A stretch of DNA of 64,000 bases from Afifellaceae bacterium (lineage in GTDB: Bacteria; Pseudomonadota; Alphaproteobacteria; Rhizobiales; Afifellaceae), in contig JANQRH010000009.1 in the NCBI GenBank assembly GCA_028284625.1, positions 372,001 to 436,000 on the forward strand, read 5' to 3'. Numbering within the stretch: position 1 is the stretch's first letter; every line of letters begins with the position of its first letter. The notes under the pieces were generated by a model. The model had not been told where the DNA came from. It was given only the letters and a program-made list of their open reading frames with translations, and searched no databases. The position numbers were made by a program, and so were the translations under genes. This document shows positions 1 through 8,110 of the stretch, one piece after another.

Positions 1-675
1 GCGCGCGGCGGCGCCGGCCTCGAGATCGGCCTCTGTCGGGGCCCCGTTAATGCCGCCGGAATTGGGGTTGATCGCGTGGCGTGAGCGCAGCTTGTGCCAG
101 GGCTTGTCGATCTTGAAGTCGCGCGCTCGGTCGGGGTGGTAGACGGCACCGGTGATGGCGGCGATTTCCGTCTCGCCTTTGTCGGCGTGATGGATGCCGC
201 TGAGTCCGGCCTCCGTCCACCAGTTCCAGCAGGCGAGTTCCGCGTCGGGATAGATCTCCCACACGCTCCAGAACGCCGCCTCGCAAGGCGGTTTGTTAGC
301 GCCGTGGCCGCTGACGAAGATCAGCCGTTTGAAGCCGTGGAAGCAAAAGCTCTTTGCAAGCTCAGTGATGACGATCGTGAACGTGCCGGTCGTCAATCCG
401 ATGGTGCCGGGATATTCGCGCATCTCGTCGGCGAAGCCGTAGGGCAGGCCGGGGGCAAGCACTGCGCCGGTGCGCTCGGCGATGGCGCGCGAGAAATATT
501 CCGCGGTATCGATATCGACGCTGAGAGAAAGATGCGGCCCGTGCGCCTCAATCAGCCCGATCGGGATCAGCACCGGCAATCGCCGGTCGAGCGCGTCGAC
601 CTCCGGATTTGTCAGCCGCTTCCATTCGATGACCATGGTGTCAGTTCCGGAGTCCGGCTCGATCCTGCGTGTCAT
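1..675 (-). CDS. Creatininase-family amidohydrolase (C-terminus cut by window edge)
   Basis: The minus-strand frame is open from 675 to the window edge (225 codons, no stop), so the C-terminus is missing. The protein has the creatininase-family metal-site motifs in order: EAHGPHL near residue 45, a following Asp in SVDID, SGHGAN near residue 110, and HADKGETE near residue 150. Members are cytoplasmic metal-dependent amidohydrolases that open cyclic amides such as creatinine or remove formyl groups; the substrate here is unknown. An in-frame ATG at 636 (MVIEWKR) matches the usual N-terminus better and may be the true start; 675 is the longest option. It lies 45 bases downstream of the SorC regulator on the same strand, probably co-transcribed. 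A second creatininase stands at 5806-6567 in the divergent operon. Confidence 0.85.
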   Translation of the reverse strand, partial: MTRRIEPDSGTDTMVIEWKRLTNPEVDALDRRLPVLIPIGLIEAHGPHLSLSVDIDTAEYFSRAIAERTGAVLAPGLPYGFADEMREYPGTIGLTTGTFTIVITELAKSFCFHGFKRLIFVSGHGANKPPCEAAFWSVWEIYPDAELACWNWWTEAGLSGIHHADKGETEIAAITGAVYHPDRARDFKIDKPWHKLRSRHAINPNSGGINGAPTEADLEAGAAAR

Positions 676-720
676 CGCACAATTGGATTTTGTTTCGCAA
701 GAATGTTGTCTCTCGTGTCG

Positions 721-1737
721 TCAGGGCCGGGCGGCACGCGCCGTCTCGTGGCGGCGGAGCACGGCTTGCATGGTTCGCTCGTCGGAGATGATCACGTCGA
801 TCAGCCCGGTGCGGAGCGCGCCGGTCAGGATGTCGGTCTTCTCCAGGCCGCCGCTTGCCAGAACCAGCGAGCGCATGGCGCGGAGGTCATCCAGGTCCGG
901 GCCGACAAGCTGACGGTTGATCGGATGATCGATCGGCCTGCCGTCGATGTCGATGAAGTTGCCCAGGAGGTCGCCCACGGCGCCGCGGGCGGCGAGGTCG
1001 TCGACGCTGACATTTTTCGGCAGGCCGTGATGGATCAGCAGCGATTCCTCGCTGACGTTGCCGACGGCAAAGCAGGCGGCGTCGGCGTTGAGGATCGTTT
1101 CCAGCATGGAGGAGAAAAAGTGCTGGCCGGTCAGCACGTAGCGGGCCTCCGGCGTGTCGGCATAGATCGGCGCGGTCATATAGCGTCGTTCGGCGCCGAG
1201 GAGGCGGCCCAATTCGGCAATGATCTCAATGGAGTTGCGCTCCGCGACGTGGGGGAGCGTCCCCAAGAGCGTGACGATCGTGGCGTCTGGCCGCCGCGCC
1301 GGATTGATGAAGCGCAGCGCCTCTTTGATCGTCTTGCCCCAGCCGAAGCCGAATACTTTTTTCTCGGCTTCGGCGACGAGGCCGTCGACGTGACGGGCAA
1401 GGCCGGCTGCAACCAGGATGTGGCTGCGGACGGGGTCGGCGGGACTTGGCACGATGATAGCTTCGCGCACACCGAAGGTGGCGACGATCTTGCGCTCCAG
1501 GGCGACGCATGAGGCGAGCGGCGAGGTGATCTGGATCTGCACCATGCCCTGGCGACGGCACTCCGCCAGCGCGCGGTTGATGCGAAACCGCGACACGCCC
1601 AACACGTCGGCGATGTCAGCCTGGGTGCGTTCCTCGATGTAGTAGTGCCAGGCGGCACGCAGCATCAGCGCGCGGTCCTCGTCGCCGATCATTTCGGCGG
1701 GAGCGTCGCGCGCCGTGATCGTATCCAGGTCCGCCAC
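721..1737 (-). CDS. SorC/DeoR-type sugar-responsive transcriptional regulator
   Basis: This 338-residue protein has the SorC-family layout: an N-terminal helix-turn-helix at about residues 35-65 (QADIADVLGVSRFRINRAL) followed by a long sugar-phosphate-binding domain with the phosphosugar-isomerase-like motifs FGFGWGKT near 130 and the C-terminal SDERTMQAVL. Family members usually bind a phosphorylated sugar and control a neighbouring uptake operon. It is transcribed away from the ABC sugar operon at 1881-10359, with 143 bases between, so it is the likely regulator of that operon and of the creatininase gene downstream of itself. Length is normal for the family. Confidence 0.92.
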   Translation of the reverse strand: MADLDTITARDAPAEMIGDEDRALMLRAAWHYYIEERTQADIADVLGVSRFRINRALAECRRQGMVQIQITSPLASCVALERKIVATFGVREAIIVPSPADPVRSHILVAAGLARHVDGLVAEAEKKVFGFGWGKTIKEALRFINPARRPDATIVTLLGTLPHVAERNSIEIIAELGRLLGAERRYMTAPIYADTPEARYVLTGQHFFSSMLETILNADAACFAVGNVSEESLLIHHGLPKNVSVDDLAARGAVGDLLGNFIDIDGRPIDHPINRQLVGPDLDDLRAMRSLVLASGGLEKTDILTGALRTGLIDVIISDERTMQAVLRRHETARAARP

Positions 1738-1754
1738 GCGGGCCTCCTTCGGCT

Positions 1755-1781
1755 ATTTTGTTGGCGGGGGCAATTTTGTTG
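1755..1781. promoter_or_regulatory. Direct repeat ATTTTGTTG x2, candidate SorC operator
   Basis: In the 143-base divergent spacer the nonamer ATTTTGTTG occurs at 1755-1763 and again at 1773-1781, 18 bases apart, immediately upstream of the regulator start at 1737. Two half-sites on one DNA face fit a multimeric SorC regulator. The assignment is inference from position and repetition only. Confidence 0.4.
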
Positions 1782-1880
1782 ATGGGCTTTTACAAATGTG
1801 CTAACTGCGCGTCAATCCTGTGACGCCGCGCGAAGACGGCGCATTCGACAATGTCATCCACCAACACGGGAGGCTTATCC

Positions 1881-3248
1881 ATGACCGCGGCACCCCGCAT
1901 TTCATTGGCTTTGGCGGCGATCATCGCCACAGCATCCGGCCCCGCTTTGGCGCAGACCGAGGTCAACATCCTGGCCTTTGCACCGGGCTTTGCCTGGGCC
2001 GACATGTTCGGTCCCTCGGGCACTGAGAAGACGGACAAGCTGCGCGCCTTCGAGGAAGCGGAAGGCATCACGGTGAACATGGAGTTCGCCGACGAGGAGA
2101 CGGCGCGTCAGAAGGTTCTGCTCGACCTGGTCAACGAGACCGGCACCTATGATCTCGTGATGCTTGGCAGCGACGGAGCCGTGCAGACGTTCAGCTATGC
2201 CGGCTATTTGGAGCCGCTCGACGATTATCTCGGCACGGCCAAGAACTATTTCGACGCCGATCAAGTCTACCCGCAGTTCCTGGAGGCCAATACGGTCGAC
2301 GGCAAGCTGTGGGCGCTGCCTTATTACTCGTTCGGGGCGGGGGTCATCTACCGCAAGGATCTGTTCGACAAATACGGGATCGATGAGTTCCCCGGCACTG
2401 TCGCCGAGCTTGAAGAGGTGCTGCGCACCATCAAGGCCGGTCTTGAAGCGGATGGCATGGATAACGTGCACACGCTGACCATGCGCGGCGCGCCCGGCGA
2501 AGAGCCGAGTCTGGACCTCTCCGGCTTCGTGTATGCCGATGCCGGTTTTCCGGCGTGGTTCGAGGGTGGCCCGACGACACCTGAAGAGATCAAAGCAAAG
2601 AAAGCGAAGCCGATCTTCAACAGCGAGTTTCGCGGCGGCTTTGAGCGTTTCGTGGAATGGTCGAAGGAGTTCGGCCCGCCGGGGATCGCGACCCACACCT
2701 GGGTCGACATGATGAACCTCTACGGTCAAGGCCAGGCGGTCGTGCTGATGCCTTCGGCGATCAACGGGTTTGCAGCGCTTGGAGGCACACAAGACGAGAA
2801 TGTGCGCGACCACACCGCCTTTGCACCAAGCCCGGTCGGTGCGTCCGGCAAGCCGGTGCAGAGCTTTTGGACGTTCTCAGTCGGTGTCAGCGCTCAGTCC
2901 GCCAACAAGGAGGCGGCCTATAAGACGCTGGCGTTCCTGACCGGCGAGCAGGCCATGCAGGGCTTCGCGGAATCCATCGGCTGGCCGTACAGCACGTTCC
3001 CGTCCATCACGCGCGGCGAGGTGCTCACCGCCAAGTGGCCGGCGGAGCTGCTTGACCAAGTGGAAGCGTCGTACGAGCAGGCCAATCCGCACTACTTCCC
3101 CTACATCCCGGAGCTCAGCGCCTTTATGGAGCGCATTGGCACGGCGGCGTCGGAAGCGATCTCCGGCGAGAAGAGTGTGGAACAGGCCCTCAACGACCTG
3201 CAGAGCTGGGCCGAAGAGCGCATGGAACGCGCCGGTTATTACGAATAA
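1881..3248 (+). CDS. ABC transporter, extracellular family-1 solute-binding protein
   Basis: Periplasmic sugar-binding component of an ABC importer, 455 residues, the usual size for family-1 binding proteins. A Sec signal peptide fills the first 25 residues (hydrophobic core SLALAAIIATA, cleavage after ALA-Q). The mature part shows typical features of the family, including WALPYYSFGAGVIYRKDLF in the first lobe and a C-terminal helical tail. I chose ATG 1881 because GGGAGG lies eight bases upstream; the longer ATG 1851 adds ten residues before the signal sequence. It is the first gene of the SorC-linked operon and is followed by a hairpin and two permeases. The ligand is unknown. Confidence 0.92.
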   Translation: MTAAPRISLALAAIIATASGPALAQTEVNILAFAPGFAWADMFGPSGTEKTDKLRAFEEAEGITVNMEFADEETARQKVLLDLVNETGTYDLVMLGSDGAVQTFSYAGYLEPLDDYLGTAKNYFDADQVYPQFLEANTVDGKLWALPYYSFGAGVIYRKDLFDKYGIDEFPGTVAELEEVLRTIKAGLEADGMDNVHTLTMRGAPGEEPSLDLSGFVYADAGFPAWFEGGPTTPEEIKAKKAKPIFNSEFRGGFERFVEWSKEFGPPGIATHTWVDMMNLYGQGQAVVLMPSAINGFAALGGTQDENVRDHTAFAPSPVGASGKPVQSFWTFSVGVSAQSANKEAAYKTLAFLTGEQAMQGFAESIGWPYSTFPSITRGEVLTAKWPAELLDQVEASYEQANPHYFPYIPELSAFMERIGTAASEAISGEKSVEQALNDLQSWAEERMERAGYYE

Positions 3249-3263
3249 GACTTGAGCTCGCGC

Positions 3264-3299
3264 GGCGGGCGGCTGGGCTTAAAGTCCGCGCCGTCCGCC
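3264..3299 (+). other. Intercistronic hairpin after solute-binding-protein gene
   Basis: GGCGGGCGGC (3264-3273) pairs with GCCGTCCGCC (3290-3299), nine of ten positions Watson-Crick. It lies between the binding-protein stop and the TTG start of the first permease. No T-run follows at once, so it more likely blocks 3' decay or partly attenuates than terminates fully. Similar hairpins follow three other binding-protein genes in this window. Confidence 0.6.
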
Positions 3300-3338
3300 G
3301 CCCCTGTTTTCGCACAGACGCAAAGGCGGGCTTAATCA

Positions 3339-4196
3339 TTGCTCTGGCGCCTCTGGTTCATCGCTCCGATGGTCGTGGCGCTCGCCACCGTGGTGCTCTT
3401 TCCGACGGTCTTCCTGTTCTGGATGAGCACGCAGCACTGGCTCGTCACCGACCCCGATCAGTTCTATGTCGGCGCGGAGAACTTTACGCGCCTTCTGTCG
3501 GCCAAGGATTTCTGGCAGTCGCTTCGCGTGACCGTCGCCTATCTGGTGCTCGGCACGGCGATCATGCTGGTCATCGGGCTTGGGCTGGCGCTCAGCTTCG
3601 CCAACACGAAATCGGGCACGCTTCTCAGGGTGATGATCGTGATGCCGCTGATCATCCCGCCCGTGGTCGCCGGCTTTACGTGGCGTTTCCTGTTGAACGG
3701 CGAGATCGGATTCATCGGCGCGTTTCTGCTGCCGGCCGTCGGGTTTGAGGCCAATCTTCTTGCCGACCCGAAGGGCGCACTCTTCTCCGTCGTCATTGCC
3801 GATGTCTGGAGCCGAACGCCGTTCATGTTCCTCATACTGCTTGCCGCTTTGCAGGGCATACCGAGGGACCTCTACGAGGCGGCGCGGGTCGATGGGGCAG
3901 GGCCGGTCGCGCAGTTTATACGCATCACGCTGCCGATGCTGCGCGGCCCGCTGATCGTTGCGCTGCTTTTTCGCATCATCGACGCCATCAACACGTTCGA
4001 GCTGATCTACGTCATGACCAAGGGAGGACCCGGGCGTGCGACGCAGGTCCTGTCGATCTTCGGCTGGCGCACGGCGTTTCAGGAGCTCGATTTCGGCCAG
4101 GCAGCCTCACTCGGCGTCGTCATGCTGGCGATCACGCTCGTCGGTGCGCTCATCATGTTCCGCCGGTTCTTGCGCCCGGCCGGGCAGGACGCTTGA
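3339..4196 (+). CDS. ABC sugar transporter permease, MalF type
   Basis: Integral inner-membrane permease of 285 residues with about six hydrophobic segments. The EAA loop that contacts the ATPase is present near residue 180 (YEAARVDGAGPVAQFIRITL). The start is TTG: an in-frame TAA at 3333-3335 rules out any upstream start, and the reading LWRLWFIAPMVVAL begins the first membrane segment, as usual in MalF-type proteins. It works with the binding protein before it and the MalG-type permease after it. No ATPase gene is found in this operon. Confidence 0.92.
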   Translation: MLWRLWFIAPMVVALATVVLFPTVFLFWMSTQHWLVTDPDQFYVGAENFTRLLSAKDFWQSLRVTVAYLVLGTAIMLVIGLGLALSFANTKSGTLLRVMIVMPLIIPPVVAGFTWRFLLNGEIGFIGAFLLPAVGFEANLLADPKGALFSVVIADVWSRTPFMFLILLAALQGIPRDLYEAARVDGAGPVAQFIRITLPMLRGPLIVALLFRIIDAINTFELIYVMTKGGPGRATQVLSIFGWRTAFQELDFGQAASLGVVMLAITLVGALIMFRRFLRPAGQDA

Positions 4197-4206
4197 GGCG
4201 CCGCGA

Positions 4207-5031
4207 ATGGACCCTACCTACGATCGCGGCATCGCCATTCTTCGCACGACGTTTCTGACGATCGTCGGCATCTTCACCATCTTCCCGCTGGTCTGGCTCA
4301 TCATCGGATCGCTCAAGACGCGGCACGATGCGCTGGCGCTGCCGCCACGGCTCATCTTCACGCCGGTCTTCGATGCCTACAACAAGATCCTCGCCGGCGG
4401 CATTTTGAACGCCTTCGCCAACAGTTTGACGATCGGCCTGACCAATGTCGCGCTCGCCTTGGCCATCGGCGTTCCGGCCGCTTATGCGCTCTCGCGCATG
4501 CGCGGGGCGGTTCAGGAGAACCTCTCCTTCTGGGTGCTCTCCATCCGCATGGCGCCGCTCTTCAGCGTCATCCTGCCGCTTTATGTGCTCTTCAAATCGC
4601 TCGGACTGCTCGACACGCGCTTCGCCGTGGCGCTGGCGCATCTCAGCCTCACATTGCCGCTCACTGTGTGGCTGTTGATGACCTATTTCCGTGGCCTGCC
4701 GACGGAGCTGGATGATGCGGCCATGATCGACGGCGCCTCGCCGCTGCAGACCTTGCTCTATGTCATCGTTCCGATCAGCCGGCCGATGATTGCGTCCGTC
4801 GCGGTCGTTGTGTTCATTTTTTCGTGGAACGAGTTTCTGCTCGCCTTCTTCCTGACGTCGCGCGACGCGCAGACCGTGCCAGTCGTGGTCGCCGGCCTGG
4901 CGGGCACGATGAGCTTTGACTGGCCGCTGATTGCGGCCGTGTCTGTTTGCTCCATGCTACCGGCCTTCCTGTTCGTTGGCGTCGCCCAACGGCATATCGT
5001 GGCCGGGCTGGCGAGCGGGGCGATCAAATAG
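4207..5031 (+). CDS. ABC sugar transporter permease, MalG type
   Basis: Second permease of the heterodimer, 274 residues, with about six membrane segments and an EAA-like loop near residue 170 (LDDAAMIDGASPLQTLLYVI). ATG 4207 was chosen because it lies ten bases after the MalF-type stop and gives the normal MalG N-terminus; the frame itself is open further upstream but there only overlaps the previous gene. The C-terminal HIVAGLASGAIK is the typical end of MalG-type permeases. Confidence 0.93.
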   Translation: MDPTYDRGIAILRTTFLTIVGIFTIFPLVWLIIGSLKTRHDALALPPRLIFTPVFDAYNKILAGGILNAFANSLTIGLTNVALALAIGVPAAYALSRMRGAVQENLSFWVLSIRMAPLFSVILPLYVLFKSLGLLDTRFAVALAHLSLTLPLTVWLLMTYFRGLPTELDDAAMIDGASPLQTLLYVIVPISRPMIASVAVVVFIFSWNEFLLAFFLTSRDAQTVPVVVAGLAGTMSFDWPLIAAVSVCSMLPAFLFVGVAQRHIVAGLASGAIK

Positions 5032-5047
5032 GCAAGAGGAAGATGTC

Positions 5048-5809
5048 ATGAACGCCGGATCGTCACGGCGATCGCGTCACGCCATTATCACGGGCACGGC
5101 CGGTGGCATCGGCGCGGCGTTGGCCACGCATTTCCTTGACGCTGGTTGGCGTGTCACCGGCATCGACATCCGGCCAAACGGTGCTGAACTTGCCGGCGCG
5201 GCAGGCTTTCAAGGCGTTGCCGCCGACATCACCGACGAGGGCGCCATGGGCGCAGCCATGGACGACGCTTGGGCGGTCGCGCCGGTGGACACCGTCATTG
5301 CCAATGCGGCGGTCACCGATCTTCGCCACCACAATGTCGTCGATCTGCCGTTGGCCGTTTGGCAGTCGGTGCTGCGGGTCAATGTCGACGGTGCATTCGT
5401 CACGGCGCGGGCGGCGGCGCGGCACATGGTCGAACAGCGCAGCGGCAACATCGTCTTTGTCACCTCGTCGCTGGGGCGGCTCTCAGATGCGCTGCCCGGC
5501 GATGCACCCTATTGCACGGCAAAAGCGGCCGTGGAGATGCTGGCGCGGGTGCTCGCCAAGGAGATCGCGAGCGATCGTGTCAACGTCAACACGCTGTTTC
5601 CGTCCGTCAAGATCGACACCGGCTTCTTCGCCCATCTGGATGCACCGGAACGCGCCGACCTGGCGCCGCCGACGGTGCTCAACGAGACGGCGCTGTTCCT
5701 TGCCACACAGCCGCCGGGCGCAATAAGCGGAGAATCGCTTGACCAGCAGCGATGGGACGACGACGAGGAATACCGGCTAAGCTGGCAATCGGGGAGGGGA
5801 CCTGGATGA
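5048..5809 (+). CDS. Short-chain dehydrogenase/reductase (SDR)
   Basis: Classical SDR of 253 residues. The NAD(P)-binding glycine motif TGTAGGIG lies at about residues 16-23, the usual NNAG is replaced by ANAA near 88, and the catalytic Ser (VTSSLG) and YCTAK lie at about 140 and 155. Asp in the ITGIDIR-like stretch after the second strand (GIDIRP) suggests NAD preference. The start ATG 5048 lies 16 bases after the permease stop. It overlaps the next gene by 4 bases. It probably oxidises a hydroxyl of the imported sugar-like compound; the exact substrate cannot be read from sequence. Confidence 0.92.
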   Translation: MNAGSSRRSRHAIITGTAGGIGAALATHFLDAGWRVTGIDIRPNGAELAGAAGFQGVAADITDEGAMGAAMDDAWAVAPVDTVIANAAVTDLRHHNVVDLPLAVWQSVLRVNVDGAFVTARAAARHMVEQRSGNIVFVTSSLGRLSDALPGDAPYCTAKAAVEMLARVLAKEIASDRVNVNTLFPSVKIDTGFFAHLDAPERADLAPPTVLNETALFLATQPPGAISGESLDQQRWDDDEEYRLSWQSGRGPG

Positions 5810-6567
5810 CGCCTTATCTGCTCGCCGCCTCGGCGACGATGCCGGAGGTCAAGGCCTTCGTGGACCGATATCCATTCGCCATCCTACCGGTCGGCTCCAC
5901 CGAGCAGCACGGCCCGCATCTGCCGCTGGACACCGACAATCGTATCGCTGAACGCGTCGCGTGGGAGACGGCGACGAAAAGCCTTGGCCTGGTGCTCCCG
6001 ACTACGCCGTTCGGCTACGCGTGGGTGTGGAAGGGCATCCCCGGCTGCCTGACGCTCAGCTTCGACACATACAAGGCGATGATCAGCGACCTTGCCGAGA
6101 GCCTCGATCTATGGGGTATCAAGGCGGTCTATGTGATGTCCGGGCACGGCGCGAATTCGCAAGTGGTCAAGCATGCCGTCCGCGAGCTGATCCACGACCG
6201 TTACGGCATCAAGGTGCTTTACGGCATGTATCAGGGGATCGATGAGATGCTTGCGGAGACGGACTCCGAACGCTGGCACAACGATATTCATGCGGAAGAG
6301 ATCGAGACGTCCATGATGCTGGCGATCGCGCCGGAGACTGTGCGCATGGATCTTGCGGCGGCGGACTACCCGCCGGTGCCGGCCGATTACGGTAAGTCGG
6401 AGCTCTCCATGGGGCACATGATGCAAAGCGGCGTGTTCGGTGACCCGACGCCATCCACAGCGGAGAAGGGCCGGCGATGGATTGAGCTGGCGGGCGCGCG
6501 TTCAGCCGCGTTGTGGCTGTCGTTTCTGGCGCGTCACGAGCTGCATCACCATGACGGCGCGCAATGA
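5806..6567 (+). CDS. Creatininase-family amidohydrolase
   Basis: Complete creatininase-family protein of 253 residues, normal for the family. Metal and catalytic motifs: STEQHGPHLPLDTDN (about 27-41), SGHGANSQVV (about 109-118) and HAEEIETSMM (about 158-167). It starts in the ATGA overlap with the SDR, with GGGGAGGGG ten bases upstream, and ends in an ATGA overlap with the kinase. Family enzymes hydrolyse amide bonds in rings or formamides, which suggests that this operon degrades a nitrogen-containing compound. It is the second creatininase within 6 kb and only distantly like the first. Confidence 0.9.
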   Translation: MTPYLLAASATMPEVKAFVDRYPFAILPVGSTEQHGPHLPLDTDNRIAERVAWETATKSLGLVLPTTPFGYAWVWKGIPGCLTLSFDTYKAMISDLAESLDLWGIKAVYVMSGHGANSQVVKHAVRELIHDRYGIKVLYGMYQGIDEMLAETDSERWHNDIHAEEIETSMMLAIAPETVRMDLAAADYPPVPADYGKSELSMGHMMQSGVFGDPTPSTAEKGRRWIELAGARSAALWLSFLARHELHHHDGAQ

Positions 6568-8048
6568 GCGTGCCCGGCTATCTGGGCATCGACCTCGGGA
6601 CGTCCGCGGTCAAAGTTCTTTTCCAGGGCGAGGACGGCGAAGTGCGCGCCAAGGCGCGCGCGGCATACGAGACGCGCGCCCCGCATCCGAACTGGGCGGA
6701 GCAATCGCCGCACGATTGGTGGCGCGCGACCGGTGACGCCGTGCGCGAAGTTCTGGCTTCGCTTGGTGGCGAGGCGGATGTGCGCGGCATTGGCCTCTCC
6801 GGCCAACTCAACGGATTTGTGCTACTCGATCGTGACCTTGAACCGTTGCACGACGCTGTCATCTGGCTCGATCTGCGCAGCGCCGATATATGCGCGCGGC
6901 TCGCCGAGAGCGCCGGTGCGCGCGTTGCGGAACTGACCGGCAATCCTCTCTCGCCGATCGCAATCCTGACCAAACTCGCCTGGTTCGCTGAGCACGAACC
7001 AAAGCTCATGCAGCGCGCGCACCGGATCGCGCTGGTCAAGGATTACATCCTGATGCGGCTGACCGGCGAGCTTGCGACCGATCCATCGGACGGATGCTGC
7101 TCGGCGCTCATGGGGATCGACAGTGGCGTGTGGGAGCCTGACCTTTGCGAGCTCGCCGGCGTTCCGCCATCGCAGCTGCCGCGCATCGCACCATCCGCCG
7201 CGATTGCCGGCCGCGTCAGGCGGGAAGTTGCGGCGGAGCTGGGTCTGCCGGCGGAGACGCCTGTCGTCACCGGCGCCGGCGACGTTGCGGCGCTAGCGGT
7301 TGGATGCGGGATCGTGGCAGGCGGACGCGCGGCCGTGACGCTCGGCACAGCCGGTCACGTGGTTCTCGACGCCACCGAACGACCGCCGCCCGATCCGGGC
7401 GCAGTCTGGCTCCTTCCTCACGCCATTCCCGACCGCCGGCTTTGGCTCGGGCTGGTGATGAGCGGCGGCCTCAGTCTGTCGTGGGGCCGGGGCGTCCTGG
7501 CTGCCGGTGTTGAAGACGATTACGCCGCGCTAGAGGACTTGGCGCGTTCTGCGCCGCCCGGCGCAGGCGGCGTCACGTTCCTGCCGTTCCTTGAAGGCGC
7601 GTCGACGCCCTATCACCGGCCGGACGCGCGCGCTTCGTTTCACGGTATGTCATCGACGCATGGCCCGGCGCACATGCTGCGCGCGGTGCTGGAAGGCGTG
7701 GCGTTCAACGTCCGGCAATGCGTGGAGGTGTTTGAGGCGAATGGCGGTGCTGTGGAGCATGTGCGGCTTGCGGAGGGCGGCGCGCAGATGCCGCTCTGGT
7801 GTCAGATCATTGCCGATGCGTTGGGGCGGCCGGTGCGGCTACTCGTTGAGTCCGACACCTCGGCCGCCGGCGCCGCCATTCTCGCCAGGGCAGGGGCGGA
7901 AGGTGCCCCAGTGGCGGAGCTTACGGAGAGCCTCGTTGAGACGGGCCGTGTCTTTGAGCCGGTCGAGAAGGACGTGTCAGCGACGGACGAGGCGTTTCAG
8001 CGCTACGTCGCACTCTGCGAGCAAACGCTGCGCGCGCCCTCATCCTGA
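6564..8048 (+). CDS. FGGY-family carbohydrate kinase (XylB-like, altered substrate motif)
   Basis: A 494-residue FGGY kinase with the two actin-like ATPase domains. N-terminal phosphate loop IDLGTSAVK (about 8-16), catalytic Asp in GAGDVAALAVG (about 235), and C-terminal LAEGGAQMPLW (about 400) are all present. Overall it resembles xylulokinases, but the xylulokinase signature SGQMHG is SGQLNG here, changing a substrate-contact His to Asn, so D-xylulose is doubtful. It overlaps the creatininase by 4 bases. Its likely role is ATP-dependent phosphorylation of a sugar or sugar acid released by the upstream enzymes. Confidence 0.88.
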   Translation: MSVPGYLGIDLGTSAVKVLFQGEDGEVRAKARAAYETRAPHPNWAEQSPHDWWRATGDAVREVLASLGGEADVRGIGLSGQLNGFVLLDRDLEPLHDAVIWLDLRSADICARLAESAGARVAELTGNPLSPIAILTKLAWFAEHEPKLMQRAHRIALVKDYILMRLTGELATDPSDGCCSALMGIDSGVWEPDLCELAGVPPSQLPRIAPSAAIAGRVRREVAAELGLPAETPVVTGAGDVAALAVGCGIVAGGRAAVTLGTAGHVVLDATERPPPDPGAVWLLPHAIPDRRLWLGLVMSGGLSLSWGRGVLAAGVEDDYAALEDLARSAPPGAGGVTFLPFLEGASTPYHRPDARASFHGMSSTHGPAHMLRAVLEGVAFNVRQCVEVFEANGGAVEHVRLAEGGAQMPLWCQIIADALGRPVRLLVESDTSAAGAAILARAGAEGAPVAELTESLVETGRVFEPVEKDVSATDEAFQRYVALCEQTLRAPSS

Positions 8049-8110
8049 CACGGAATGGCTTGAGCCGCTGGTGAGCATCCGGTCCAAGGACATGCTTTAA
8101 GGTGCCGGCC

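Noticed and set aside
94-1512. 472-codon open frame on the plus strand
   Set aside because: It runs antisense to the SorC regulator and creatininase, which have clear motifs; its translation has no recognisable domain and low-complexity composition typical of GC-rich shadow frames.
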